A stretch of DNA of 64,000 nucleotides, from positions 5,896,273-5,960,272 of the forward strand of contig OZ021723.1 of the NCBI GenBank assembly GCA_963978545.1, in the 5' to 3' direction. Below the pieces are notes generated by a model. It was not told the origin of the DNA. It did not search any database and saw nothing but the letters and a program-made list of their open reading frames with translations. Shown in pieces: positions 11,441-22,978 of the stretch. A program made the translations under genes and the position numbers. Origin of the DNA: Linyphia triangularis. Its lineage: Eukaryota; Arthropoda; Arachnida; Araneae; Linyphiidae. Numbering within the stretch: the first letter of the stretch is position 1; every line of letters starts with the position of its first letter.

Positions 11441-12572
11441 GGCTCGGTGGATCTATAGAAACCTATTTAAAATTAGAGTAGAGCTCTGAAATTTTCAGTA
11501 TATGTAGTTTTGGCCTTCTAATTTTACGCATCACAAACAGAATGTTAAAATTGTAATTTGTTCTTTTCTAATTAATTTTTTTAATTAATTGATAAACATG
11601 TTACAAAACGATATCTAATATGTCTACAGCTCTGAAATTTTCAACATAAGTAGTTTTGGCTTTTTAATCGGACTTTTAAAAAACAGAATTTTAAATTTCT
11701 ATTTTGTTCTTTTTTAATTAATTTCTATAATAATAAAACAAGCTGTGTGTCTGTCTGTCTGTCTGTCTGTGGCTCTGTGGATCTATAGAAACCTACTTAA
11801 AATTAGAGAAGAGCTCTGAAATTTTCAGCATAAAAAGTTTTGGCCTTCTAATTTTACGCATCATAAACAAATAAAATTTAATCATAAACAAAGAACTAAT
11901 TAAAATTTTAATTAGTTCTTTTTTAATTAATTTTTTTAATTAATTAATTAATATGTTACAAAACGATATCTAATATGGCTACAGCTCTGAAATTTTCAAC
12001 ATAAGTAGTTTTGGCCTTCTAATTGGACTGACAAAAAGAATGTTAAAATTTTAAATTGTTTTTCAATTAATTTTTTCACAAAAAGCGACTTCGAATAGGC
12101 CTACATCTCTGAAAGGTTCAACATAACTAGTTTTAGCCTCTAATTTTGCTTTCCACAAACACGTGTTAAAATAATCTTAAAGGGGCGTTGTATTATTGTA
12201 TTAACGAGGAATTTTTTTTTTTCTTGACAAGAAAGAGGCTTCCTATATTAAGTCTTTACGCAGCAATTAGATTTCAGTGAGTGAAGCGAGCCTATGCTTA
12301 CGCAGCAATGAACCTTTCAGCGAGCGTAGCGAGCCTATGCTTGCATAGCAATGAACCTTTTAACGAGTGAAATAAGCCTGTGTTTATGTGTCCATGAACT
12401 TTCAGCTAACGAAAAGAACTCGATTTTGCGTAGCGATGAACCTTCCTGCGAGCGAAGCGCCAAAAACCGGATTCTATACATGAATGACAGATTTCCGCAA
12501 TGCGAGGTCTCACAGCTAGCTAAAATATTTCACATTTTAAAATTTCGTAGCGAAGCACGGGTATTTAGCTAG
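10734..12572 (+). mobile_element. Helitron-like element HA with expanded 5' part
   Basis: It starts TCTATAATAATAAAAC after an A and ends GTATTTAGCTAG before a T, the TC...CTAG layout with insertion between A and T that is typical of rolling-circle elements. A small TTCG-TAG-CGAA hairpin lies about 15 nt from the 3' end. The 5' part is repeated in tandem: units start at 10734, 11056, 11378 and 11724, spaced 322, 322 and 346 bp. The third is 24 bp longer because its (GTCT)n tract has six extra copies. The 3' third has GCGAGCGAAGCG-type repeats. No Rep/helicase is encoded, so it is non-autonomous. Confidence 0.7.
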
Positions 12573-13641
12573 TCTATAATAATGAAACAATCTGTGTGTC
12601 TGTCTGTGGCTCTGTAGATCTATAGAAACCTACTTAAAATTGGAATAGAGCTCTGAAATTTTCAACATAAGAAGTTTTGGCTTTCTAATTTTATGTATAT
12701 CAAACAGAATGTTAAAGTTTTAATTAGTTCGTTTTTAATTATTTTTTTAATTAATTTATTTTTTACAAAGTGACTTCAAATAGAGATACAGCTCTGAAAT
12801 TTTCAACATAAGTAGTTTTAGCCTTACAATTGGACTTTTGGAAAACAGAATGTTAAAATTTTAATTAGTTATTTTTTAATTAATTTTCTTAATTAATTAA
12901 CCATTTTTTTTAAGTAGTACATAAGTAGTTTTGGCCTTCAAATTGGACTTTTGAAAAGCAAAATTTTGAATTTTATTTGTTTTTTAATTAATTAATTAAC
13001 AAATATTTTACGAAACGATTTCTAACTATGCTACATTTCTGAAATTTTCACCACAAATAGTTTTAGCCTTCTAATTGGACTTTTGACAAAAAGAACGTTA
13101 ACATAATTTGTTTTTTTAATGAATTTTTAATTAATATTTTCACAAAAAGCGACTTCTAATTGGTCTAGAGCTCTGAAAGTTTCAACATAAATAGTTTGAC
13201 CTTCTAATTTTGCTTTTTGCAAACATCTCGTGTTAAAATACTCTTAAAGGAGTATTGTATAATAGTTATTAACGGGGAATTTTTTTATTGTTTCTCGACA
13301 AGGGAGGGGCTTCTAATATTAAGGCTTTAAGTAGCAATTAGTTTTTAGAGTGTGAAGCGACCTTACGTTTACGCAGCAATGAATCTTTCATCGAGCAAAG
13401 CGAGCTCATGTTTGCATAGCAATGAACCTTTCAACGAGAGTAAGACTGTGTTTATTTGTCAATGACTTTTTCAGCGAGCGAAGAGAGCTCAATTTTGCGT
13501 TGCGACGGACCTTCCTGCGAGCGAAGCGCCGAAAATTGGGGCCTATACACCAATGACGGATTTCCGCAACGCGGGGCCTCACAGCTGACTAAAATATTTC
13601 GCATGGTAAAATTTCGTGGCGAAGCACGGGTATTCAGCTAG
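12573..13641 (+). mobile_element. Helitron-like element HB, head-to-tail with HA
   Basis: It begins TCTATAATAATGAAAC directly after the CTAG of HA and ends with the same terminal block (TTCGTGGCGAAGCACGGG, then CTAG at 13638-13641) followed by T. It has one copy of the 5' unit and a longer, more diverged middle. HA and HB therefore sit head to tail with no intervening base, flanked outside by A (10733) and T (13642). Confidence 0.7.
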
Positions 13642-13672
13642 TAAAATATAAAACTGTTTTAATTCCAGTAAT

Positions 13673-14387
13673 TTAAGGTACTTGACCACCTTATAAATTT
13701 TTTAAAAAATCGATTTTTTTTTTTTTTTTTTGCGTTTTCTCAATCCTTTTCCAGGGTTTTACGGTCCAGGGATAGCAGATTTACAAATTGTAAGTGAAAA
13801 AACTTGATTTTGTAAAAACTGTTTGAAAAAAATAGCTAGAGTAAAAACTTTAAACCCGTTTTTCTCGAAACTGCTTTTTTTCAAATGGCAGACACTTAAT
13901 CTCCGAAACTACTCGGTCGGTTTTAATGATTTTGGTCTTGTTTATTTCGTTGAGATGTTTTGTATGCCAATTTACCACATTTTGCCAAAAAAATTAATTA
14001 TAACATTGTTTTTTTAGCAAATAATAGTGAAAAACAGGGGTGTTTTTTCAAACAGCCGCCATTTTTTTTATATATATATTTTTATGTGGTAAATTGTCAC
14101 GTAAGGAACCTTTCTTTCGAAGATTCCGTTATTTTGTTTGTTTCAGATTTACCAATCCTGAGATTAATTGTCCGCCGTGGGACACCATTTTTTTTTAGGC
14201 CTCGACTTTGGCGCCTCCTGGAAAGTTGTTAAAATATGAAATTGGAAAAAATCAAATATTTTTATATTCTACAAGCTTCAAGTAAAAGTTTTAAAAAAAT
14301 CATTGTAATATCTCATACAGGACCTGAAAAATAAATTATTGAAAATGTTGTATTTTTTTAGCTCTCTAATGTAGTCAAGTACCTTAA
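13673..14387. mobile_element. TTAA-flanked non-autonomous element, 715 bp
   Basis: The termini are TTAAGGTACTTGACCAC on the left and the inverse of TTAAGGTACTTGACTAC on the right, with TTAA at both outer ends. The interior is AT-rich without a recognisable protein. The TTAAGG start matches the larger transposon at 4997-7738. Confidence 0.75.
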
Positions 14388-14408
14388 AAAAAAAAAATTC
14401 CAAATCAA

Positions 14409-14448
<40 letters not shown>

Positions 14449-14495
14449 AAATCAAATATTTAAAAAAGAAAAAAAAAATCCAAATCAAATATTAC

Positions 14496-14527
<32 letters not shown>

Positions 14528-15040
14528 AAAAAAAAAAAAAATTCAAATTAAATATTTAAAAAAAAAAAATCCAAATCAAATATTACAAAAAAAAAAAAAA
14601 AAAAAAAAAAAATCCAAAAAAAAAAAAATTCAAATTAAATATTTAAAAAAAAAAAATCCAAATCAAATATTACAAAAAAAAAAAAAAAAAAAAAAATCAA
14701 AAAAAAAAAAAATTCAAATTAAATATTTAAAAAAAAAAATCCAAATCAAATATTACAAAAAAAAAAAAAAAAAAAAAAAAATCCAAAAAAAAAAAAATTC
14801 AAATTAAATATTTAAAAAAAAAAAATCCAAATCAAATATTACAAAAAAAAAAAAAAAAAAAAAAAAAATCCAAAAAAAAAAAATTCAAATTAAATATTTA
14901 AAAAAAAAAAATCCAAATCAAATATTACAAAAAAAAAAAAAAAAAAAAAAAAAAATCCAAAAAAAAAAAATTCAAATTAAATATTTAAAAAAAAAAAATC
15001 CAAATCAAATATTACAAAAAAAAAAAAAAAAAAAAAAAAT
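14388..15040. repeat. A-rich minisatellite, about 86-bp unit
   Basis: The phrase CCAAATCAAATATTAC recurs at 14480, 14571, 14658, 14741, 14827, 14913 and 15000, a spacing of 83-91 bp that varies with poly-A length. Each unit also has a TTCAAATTAAATATTTA phrase. The array directly abuts the right end of the TTAA element at 14387. Confidence 0.92.
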
Positions 15041-15604
15041 TAATTGGACTTTGACAAATAAAAAAAATATAATAAAGTGATAGTTACAGAAAAAAAAACA
15101 AAAAAAAAACACGCCAAATCTTATTCAATCTTTCGAAACTACCGTCCTTACCAGAATATGATTTACATGAGCAATTTGTACTTCGCAATGAAATCGCCTT
15201 GTCTTGGGCGATTCGAATGATGCACGAAATTGCGTGAAAAGCGGCCGTTATACGAAGGAAACTGGTTGAACAGCGCATGTTACGGCAATTCAGAACGTCT
15301 ATTGTGGGTAAGCGGGCCCGACTCACGGATATATTTTGAAATGATTCTATCACGATAGATAGTTGGGAAACAAAAGAAAAATGCAAGGTCCTTACTACAT
15401 TCCCTATTGTATTCGCAAATTCAAGAAGTGTAGATATATGAAACTCGGGATTAAATACATTACGTGTATGTTTGTCGATAAAAATACATTTAACGGTATT
15501 ATATGTATTCAGTATGAAACTACGTCAAAATCTTACGAATGAAATAGATGTGTTTGGACCTTGTATGCAGTTTATAGGTTTAAGAATTTGATCACAATAC
15601 TCGG
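15041..15604. other. No recognised feature
   Basis: The stretch 15110-15370 is less AT-rich and holds a 100-residue minus-strand frame (15386-15084), but its translation shows no domain. It may be a decayed element or unique sequence. Confidence 0.35.
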
Positions 15605-15786
15605 TTGGTTGGCTGTTTCCAGATTATCTGGCGCCGTCAGCAACACGAGGGCTGTAATGCGCCGAAACTTTGGTCATTAGACAAGCCAACATACATTTAC
15701 AAACACCCATGCCTAACACGGGACTCGGAACCCGCAACCTCGCGGTCTAGAAGCCAGCACGCTAACCATTATACCGTTTGGTCGGC
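15605..15786 (-). mobile_element. S1 SINE, minus strand
   Basis: Flanked by the 12-bp duplication CACAATACTCGG at 15593-15604 and 15787-15798. The head has one extra base in the B-box region (GACTCGGAACC on the plus strand), a change shared with several other copies, which defines a subfamily. Confidence 0.92.
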
Positions 15787-15798
15787 CACAATACTCGG

Positions 15799-16539
15799 AG
15801 TCGCAAAACATTATATAGGCATGATTTTTAATGGTGTCTTCCACCCTTACTTTTCCCTCGCCCTCCTCGGTTATTATATAACTTTTAATAATGCAACGCA
15901 TAGAAAAAGTTTTTAATATAAATTATTTATATGCATTGCCAGTTTTTATATTCATTAACAAAGCGCGGTTTCTGTTGCCAGCGTGTGCTCGGTGTTGGCA
16001 TCTAAATTTTAATATTAAAAACATCTCCATCGTTAAAATATGACGTAAACTACTTTTCAAAATTTTAATTCATTCAAAATGAATGTGAGTTTATTCACTC
16101 ACATACAAATATCTTTGATTTTATTCTGATTAAAACAATTTTATTACGTATTCAAAGAATTTTCGTTACAGGGAAAAAGTTTCTTCAATGATCGGTCAAA
16201 TGCTATTTCAGCGCAATTGGATGATAGCAAGTTAGTTTGTTAGTATTCCACAAAAGGCGACCTTTTAGTGACAGTGACAGTCCCCAAAATTTGATAGAAT
16301 GAATTGTCATCGAATCTATCTGACAAGTTTTAGCTTGATTGGATGACGGCAAGGAGGTTAATTAGGCCACTGATTTGTCCACCATGGACATACACACCCA
16401 CATACATACACACGAAATAGAAGTTCATATAAATAATTTAAAAATACTTTCCACTATTCTGTACCTCCACACACCTTGACCACCCATTTTGAAAGTAATT
16501 TTTTCACTTGTACAAGCTAAAATATATATATTTTTTTTT
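15799..16539. other. No recognised feature
   Basis: AT-rich sequence. I could assign no repeat or coding region. Confidence 0.4.
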
Positions 16540-17271
16540 TTAAGGGGGTCCGGTACCGAAAATAAAAAAACTTTATTTATGTACATTTTTATGTAAAAAA
16601 TTTATTTTATGCATGAGATACTATTTATATATCTTTGAGAAAATGTTTTTTTAAATATTGTATTTAGTTATTTAAAAAAAAATTAAAAACCAAGAAAAAT
16701 CCATAATAATTGATGTTTGCGTATTTTGATATAAGTCAAGAAAAAAAAATTTTTTTTTTTTTTTCAAAGTGAAAGCTTTCTGTAATACATAATTATATAA
16801 AGAAAATTTCGTCTTCACAGAATTTCGATAGGTGAATTAAAAAAAACTAAAAAAATTCTCAAAGTTAAAATATTGAAATTTTTACTTTTTTTTATGTTAT
16901 CTTTTACGCTAAATGTTATATTTTAAAACAGAATTAAAAAAATAAAATTCTGCGAAGACAAAATATTTAAAAATATATAAATTAAATGCTCCAAAAATTT
17001 GAATAGCCAATTGTTAATGGTTCTGGAGATATATCGATTTGAATATGCAACATCAGTGAAAAACACTAGTGCTCGAAAAACTCACTTTAAGCAGACACTT
17101 CAAGGCGTTACGCCCATTAGTGATGTATTAATCACAGGTAATTTTGTGGCGTTCTAATCACCGGAGGAATAAGATAAACACGTCATTCTCTTCAGGAATG
17201 TATGAACTATTTTTTGAAATCAGAAAAAAAAATTGGATTTTTGAAGAAATTTCGGTACTGGACCCCCTTAA
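16540..17271. mobile_element. TTAA-flanked element, TTAAGGGGGTCC type
   Basis: The left end reads TTAAGGGGGTCCGGTACCG and the right end is its inverse with one change (CGGTACTGGACCCCCTTAA), giving about 21 bp of terminal repeat with outer TTAA. The interior is AT-rich and non-coding apart from chance ORFs. Related copies lie at 54467 onward, at 61048 (end only) and at the right edge of the window. Confidence 0.82.
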
Positions 17272-17604
17272 ATAGGAAATTGTACGCAGATTGGAAGGAC
17301 TAAAATGATCAACCACCAAAATTCGGTTGATTCCACTTATGTGGTTCAACCGAAACCAACCAAACCTGTGTTACAACAGCAGGGTAATTATCGAAAGTAC
17401 CTTTTTAAGATTATAATACAAAAATTATGTTTTTGTATAATTAACACTTAACTTTTATGCTTTTTTTTTTTTAACTTTAATCACACGCCTAATGAGAGTT
17501 TATTTAAACAATTTTACTTCTGGTTCAAAGTTGGAATTTTAACATTTCCAAGACAAGCATTTTTACTGTTTGTAATATAGAACAATAAAAGTATTGAAAT
17601 CATT

Positions 17605-17611
<7 letters not shown>

Positions 17612-17638
<27 letters not shown>

Positions 17639-17680
17639 CGCATTTTACACTTTTTGGAACATTCTGCGTTTGGAAAAATG

Positions 17681-17713
<33 letters not shown>

Positions 17714-17758
17714 ATTCGCATTCTACACTTTTTGGAACATTTTGCGTTTGGAAAAATG

Positions 17759-17791
<33 letters not shown>

Positions 17792-17836
17792 ATTCGCATT
17801 CTACACTTTTTGGAACATTTTGCGTTTGGAAAAATG

Positions 17837-17872
<36 letters not shown>

Positions 17873-17916
17873 TTCGCATTCTACACTTTTTGGAACATTC
17901 TGCGTTTGGAAAAATA

Positions 17917-17948
<32 letters not shown>

Positions 17949-17993
17949 CGCATTCTACACTTTTTGGAACATTTTGCGTTTGGAAAAATGGTT

Positions 17994-18024
<31 letters not shown>

Positions 18025-18090
18025 TCGCATTCTACACTTTTTGGAACATTCTGCGTTTTGAAAAATGGTTTAAAAAAAAAAAAAAAAAAT
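17612..18090. repeat. Minisatellite, 75-85-bp unit with poly-A spacers
   Basis: Six units of CATTCTACACTTTTTGGAAC, each followed by a GTTTGGAAAAATGGTTT phrase and separated by A-runs of about 15-35 bases. Open frames across the array are lysine runs caused by the poly-A and are not genes. The unit corresponds to an internal segment of family X (compare TTGAAACATTCTGAC at 9665). Confidence 0.92.
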
Positions 18091-18366
18091 GTATGTCTGT
18101 GTGTCTGGGATCAGCATAACTCTCGAACGGATTGACCTTCTACGTTTAAACTTCTGTACACAGTTCAATAGCGACCATGGGACTAGTCATTAATAGTTTT
18201 GGTCAAAATTGTGCATGCGCACTAGGTAGTTGCATTTGAAATATTTTGTTTTTTCAGAAATTGCTAAAAAAACAACTCTAATGACTTTAATAAGCACGCA
18301 CTTTATCGATAAGGTGCGTGTGAAGTTGAGAAAATAATGTTTTTAACACAAAGCTCGGTTCATTTG

Positions 18367-18543
18367 GTTGGTTGTTTTCAGATTATCTGGCGCCGTCAGC
18401 AACACGAGGGCTATAATGCGCCGAAACATTCGTCATTAGACAAGCCAAGATACATTTGCAAACACCCATGCCTAACACGGGACGCGAACCCGCAACCTCG
18501 TGGTCTAGAAGCTAGCACGCTAACCACTATACCATTTGGTCGG
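18367..18543 (-). mobile_element. S1 SINE, minus strand
   Basis: Flanked by the duplication CTCGGTTCATTTG at about 18354-18366 and 18544-18556. It is nested in family X copy 2. Either edge is uncertain by one or two bases because the flanks overlap the SINE ends. Confidence 0.9.
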
Positions 18544-18831
18544 CTCGGTTCATTTGATTATCGCTCATCAACGACTGTTTCACTTACAAGGAAGGATAAC
18601 GTAATATTTATTTATTTAAAAAAAAAAATTACCACTAACTTCGTTGATTTTGTGGTGGTTTCCCCCCCCCCCCCCTACCCCAGCGCAATAATTTTCGCCA
18701 AACTTGCGATTTTTTTTACTTAAGGGAAATATGAAAATTAAGCCGGTTACCTACATCTATCCTCAACAAATTTAAATGCAGTGGCCAGTATTAAGTGTAA
18801 TTGAAAATGGTGCGATGTTCCACAACCATAG

Positions 18832-19768
18832 TTTTCAATTTATCGATTTTTCTTTTTCCTAGTAAAAAAAACAACAACTAAGAAATCAACTCCTACGGGC
18901 CATAGACAAGTCAGGCCTTTAATTCAGATGTAATTTTTCAAGAAAGACCTCGTTATCGCCGATTGTTATCATTTATTTCATCAAACACATCCCCACCCCC
19001 CATAAAAAAAAAGATTAGTACACTTCTTTTTTCATCCCCCCCCCCCCAAAAAAAACCCCCCTATTTTTATCATTTCTTTATCCATTATTATCGTTTCACC
19101 ATTGGCTGCACTCCTGTATTTCACAGTTCCTCTGTTTTATAAAAAAAAAGAAAAGAAAAAAAAAATCGAAACGCCTTATACAAAGCTAAACAACAAGAAA
19201 AAAAAAGCAACTGCAGCCAAGACAAAAACGTGAGAGGTTGCGAAATTTGATTTGAATAAATAAATAAATAAAAAAAATATCCGAATCACGCTCGGAGGGA
19301 CTGGGCTAACGAGACAATCTTGGAAGCCGGGGCGTCTTATTAAGAATATTTTCTTAACCGATGATTAAAGAGAGAGAGAGAGAGAGACGCCCCTATCAAA
19401 ATGCACGTTCGCTGGAGTACCTCTGGAAAAATGGGAAACGCGGCAGCAAACGTACAGATGCAAAAATATCGCGCGGATCAGTGCGGGGGAGCGTGTAAAA
19501 GATCAGTGCGAAAAAGATCAGTGCCAATTATGAGATATGGAAGGTGCGCGTGTTTAAGGGTCGCTCGTTAGCCATTCATCACGGAACTCATTACGAGTTT
19601 AGTTCCAATTCAAAAATCTTGGACACTTCTCTCTGTTTTTTTTTTTTTTTTTCTTTCTCTGAGTTTAAGGCGGATTTTTATGTCTTTTTGTGTTTGGAAT
19701 GGATTTTTTTTTTTTAGAGGGGGCGGACTATAATTCAAATAAACGCTAGCAAGAAGTTGCAGTCTGAG
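18832..19768. other. Low-complexity tracts and unclassified sequence
   Basis: Poly-C/poly-A tracts (18980-19060), A-rich runs (19140-19220), an (AG)n tract near 19372-19387 and a less AT-rich stretch at 19290-19600. No coding region is recognised. Confidence 0.45.
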
Positions 19769-21812
19769 TTGGTTGGTTGTATTCAGATTATCAGGCTCCG
19801 TCAGCAATACGAGGGCTATAATGAGCCGAAACACTCGTCATTAGACAAGCCAACGTACATTTACAAGCACCCATGCCTAACACGGGACTCGGAACCCGTA
19901 ACCTCGTGGTCTAGAAGCTAGCACGCTAACCACTATACCGTTTGGTCGGCAAGTTGCAGTCTGAGAACGTCTTTTGTTGTTGGTTGTATTCAGATTATCT
20001 GGCGCCGTCAGCAACACGAGGGCTATAATGCGCCGAAACATTCGTCATTAGACAAGCCAACGTACATTTACAAGCACCCATGCCTAACACGGGACTCGGA
20101 ACCCGTAACCTCGTGGTCTAGAAGCTAGCACGCTAACCACTATACCGTTTGGTCGGCAAGTTGCAGTCTGAGAACGTCTTTTGTTGTTGGTTGTATTCAG
20201 ATTATCTGGCGCCGTCAGCAACACGAGGGCTATAATGCCCCGAAACATTCGTCATTAGACAAGCCAACGTACATTTACAAGCACCCATGCCTAACACGGG
20301 ACTCGGAACCCGTAACCTCGTGGTTTAGAAGCTAGCACGCTAACCACTACACCGTTTGGTCGGCAAGTTGCAGTCTGAGAACGTCTTTTGTTGTTGGTTG
20401 TATTCAGATTATCTGGCGCCGTCAGCAACACGAGGGCTATAATGCGCCGAAACATTCGTCATTAGACAAGCCAACGTACATTTACAAGCACCCATGCCTA
20501 ACACGGGACTCGGAACCCGTAACCTCGTGGTTTAGAAGCTAGCACGCTAACCACTACACCGTTTGGTCGGCAAGTTGCAGTCTGAGAACGTCTTTTGTTG
20601 TTGGTTGTATTCAGATTATCTGGCGCCGTCAGCAACACGAGGGCTATAATGCGCCGAAACATTCGTCATTAGACAAGCCAACGTACATTTACAAGCACCC
20701 ATGCCTAACACGGGACTCGGAACCCGTAACCTCGTGGTCTAGAAGCTAGCACGCTAACCACTACACCGTTTGGTCGGCAAGTTGCAGTCTGAGAACGTCT
20801 TTTGTTGTTGGTTGTATTCAGATTATCTGGCGCCGTCAGCAACACGAGGGCTATAATGCGCCGAAACATTCGTCATTAGACAAGCCAACGTACATTTACA
20901 AGCACCCATGCCTAACACGGGACTCGGAACCCGTAACCTCGTGGTCTAGAAGCTAGCACGCTAACCACTACACCGTTTGGTCGGCAAGTTGCAGTCTGAG
21001 AACGTCTTTTGTTGTTGGTTGTATTCAGATTATCTGGCGCCGTCAGCAACACGAGGGCTATAATGCGCCGAAACATTCGTCATTAGACAAGCCAACGTAC
21101 ATTTACAAGCACCCATGCCTAACACGGGACTCGGAACCCGTAACCTCGTGGTCTAGAAGCTAGCACGCTAACCACTACACCGTTTGGTCGGCAAGTTGCA
21201 GTCTGAGAACGTCTTTTGTTGTTGGTTGTATTCAGATTATCTGGCGCCGTCAGCAACACGAGGGCTATAATGCGCCGAAACATTCGTCATTAGACAAGCC
21301 AACGTACATTTACAAGCACCCATGCCTAACACGGGACTCGGAACCCGTAACCTCGTGGTTTAGAAGCTAGCACGCTAACCACTACACCGTTTGGTCGGCA
21401 AGTTGCAGTCTGAGAACGTCTTTTGTTGTTGGTTGTATTCAGATTATCTGGCGCCGTCAGCAACACGAGGGCTATAATGCGCCGAAACATTCGTCATTAG
21501 ACAAGCCAACGTACATTTACAAGCACCCATGCCTAACACGGGACTCGGAACCCGTAACCTCGTGGTTTAGAAGCTAGCACGCTAACCACTACACCGTTTG
21601 GTCGGCAAGTTGCAGTCTGAGAACGTCTTTTGTTGTTGGTTGTATTCAGATTATCTGGCGCCATCAGCAACATGAGGGCTATAATGCGCCGAAACATTCG
21701 TCATTAGACAAGCCAAAGTACATTTACAAACACCCATGCCAAACACGGGACTCGAACCCGCAACCTCGCGGGCTAGAAGCTAGCATGCTAACCACTATAC
21801 CGTTTGGTCGGC
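19769..21812 (-). repeat. Tandem array of ten S1 SINEs, 207-bp period
   Basis: The first SINE (19769-19950) has the perfect 15-bp duplication AAGTTGCAGTCTGAG at 19754-19768 and 19951-19965. That same word then starts every unit at 19951, 20158, 20365, 20572, 20779, 20986, 21193, 21400 and 21607, an exact 207-bp period. Each unit is the word, a short spacer (AACGTCTTTTGT) and a full SINE on the minus strand with both promoter boxes. Units differ at a few sites, for example TATACCG or TACACCG and GGTCTA or GGTTTA. The last SINE (ending 21812) is more diverged and is followed by GAACGTATTTTGT, a near copy of the spacer, so it looks like an original second insertion. Confidence 0.97.
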
Positions 21813-22239
21813 GGAACGTATTTTGTGTTTGCAGTATTCGGACAACATGGAATATTATTATGGATTTTCTCAGAACAAATGACGACACGGCGTTTACAAA
21901 ATAAAAGCTAACATTTGTTCTCGTCGTTCAAAGACTCACAAAACTTCTAAAAACAACAGCGAAAACAACTTCAGTGCAAGCAACTTCACATGTACAATGA
22001 TTATTCCCGTAAAAGTAAGGAATCGCTTAGCTCTTTTCCAAAACTACGGTCGAAATCTAATTTATTTCGCAACGGTGGGGTCATTTTTATACTAACTGGC
22101 GAAGTTTCACGAAATATCAAGTGCAAACGGTTTTGTAATCAGAACAAGCAGAACGATCGCGAAACCTCCATACTAGATCGCGTGCCGCCAACCCTTCCCT
22201 GCTTGTATTATGGTTCCGACAAACAAACCTGATTACAAA
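21813..22239. other. Unclassified sequence
   Basis: A less AT-rich stretch with an 80-residue plus-strand frame (21990-22232) that has no recognisable domain. It may be unique sequence. Confidence 0.35.
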
Positions 22240-22978
22240 CTAGGGGTGTGGAACATCGCACACTTTCAATTACACTATAACACTGACGTGGATTTGTGTC
22301 ATTTACCCATTTTTATATTTTCATCCTTCATTTAGCAAAAATGGCCAGTTTGGCGCTATTTTTTGCGATAATTTTTGTATGGTTTTTTAAAAAAAAAGGA
22401 AGAAAAAAAAAAAGAAAGGAAAAAATCTCCGTCAAAATGAGGATTTTGGCGATATACTTTTCGATAAATCTCGTATTATCCTTTCTTATAAGTGAAACTG
22501 AGGAGATTAGAAAAACGATCGTTGATGAGGTATGTTCAGGGAAAAAGAACTCTGTATTAAAGGCATTCGTTTTTCAATTTTTACCCCTTTAAAGCATTTT
22601 TACGGGAATTTCGGAGGTGGGTATGTTTAGAAAACCTTAAGAGGCATTATCACATAGAATTTGGACAACATTGTTAGTCTTTTTTTAGGAATTACAGCAA
22701 AACATGAATTTTTCAATGGCAGATACGTATGTGCGATATTGAAGAAAACCTCAATGGTAGGCCGAATGGTCACCACTCACCCACACACCAAATATGAACA
22801 TCCTAGGTTAATGTGTTTGACAGTTATGCTGACCGCAGACACACAGATAGTTATTTTTTCTATATAACTCTTTTGAAATAAGGATGTTTCAAAACGTGGA
22901 GAAATGTATTTTTTTTTTTTTTTGACCGAATACTATACTTTCATTGTCCTATGTATACATATGAGTAATTGAAAGTAA
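22240..22978 (+). repeat. Family X repeat, copy 3, plus strand
   Basis: It starts CTAGGGGTGTGGAACATCGC, followed by ACTTTCAATTACAC, and ends near GAGTAATTGAAAGTA. It is the shortest uninterrupted copy (about 740 bp) and the best guide to the family's ends. Short frames inside have no domain. Confidence 0.75.

Larger units (their letters stand above)
17612..18831 (-). repeat. Family X repeat, copy 2, with an internal minisatellite
   Basis: From 18090 to 18831 this follows the standard X order (GATCAGCATAACTCTCG at about 18110, then CACTAGGTAGTTG, then GTGCGATGTTCC at about 18810). Left of that the X segment around TTTTGGAACATTCTGC has expanded into a minisatellite. An S1 SINE is inserted at 18367-18543. 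Confidence 0.7.

Noticed and set aside
17514..18135. Lysine- and phenylalanine-rich ORFs of up to 149 residues
   Set aside because: They are translations of poly-A/poly-T spacers in a minisatellite and repeat with it; no start context or domain.
18337..18723. ORFs containing YNAPKHSSLDKPTYIYKHP (also at 1009, 15605, 43903, 50053, 52703, 55996)
   Set aside because: These are chance translations of the S1 SINE, present wherever the SINE is in the same orientation.
19951..21812. CRISPR-like array of regular repeats and short spacers
   Set aside because: The 207-bp repeats are SINEs, the spacers are all the same sequence, and the genome is eukaryotic.
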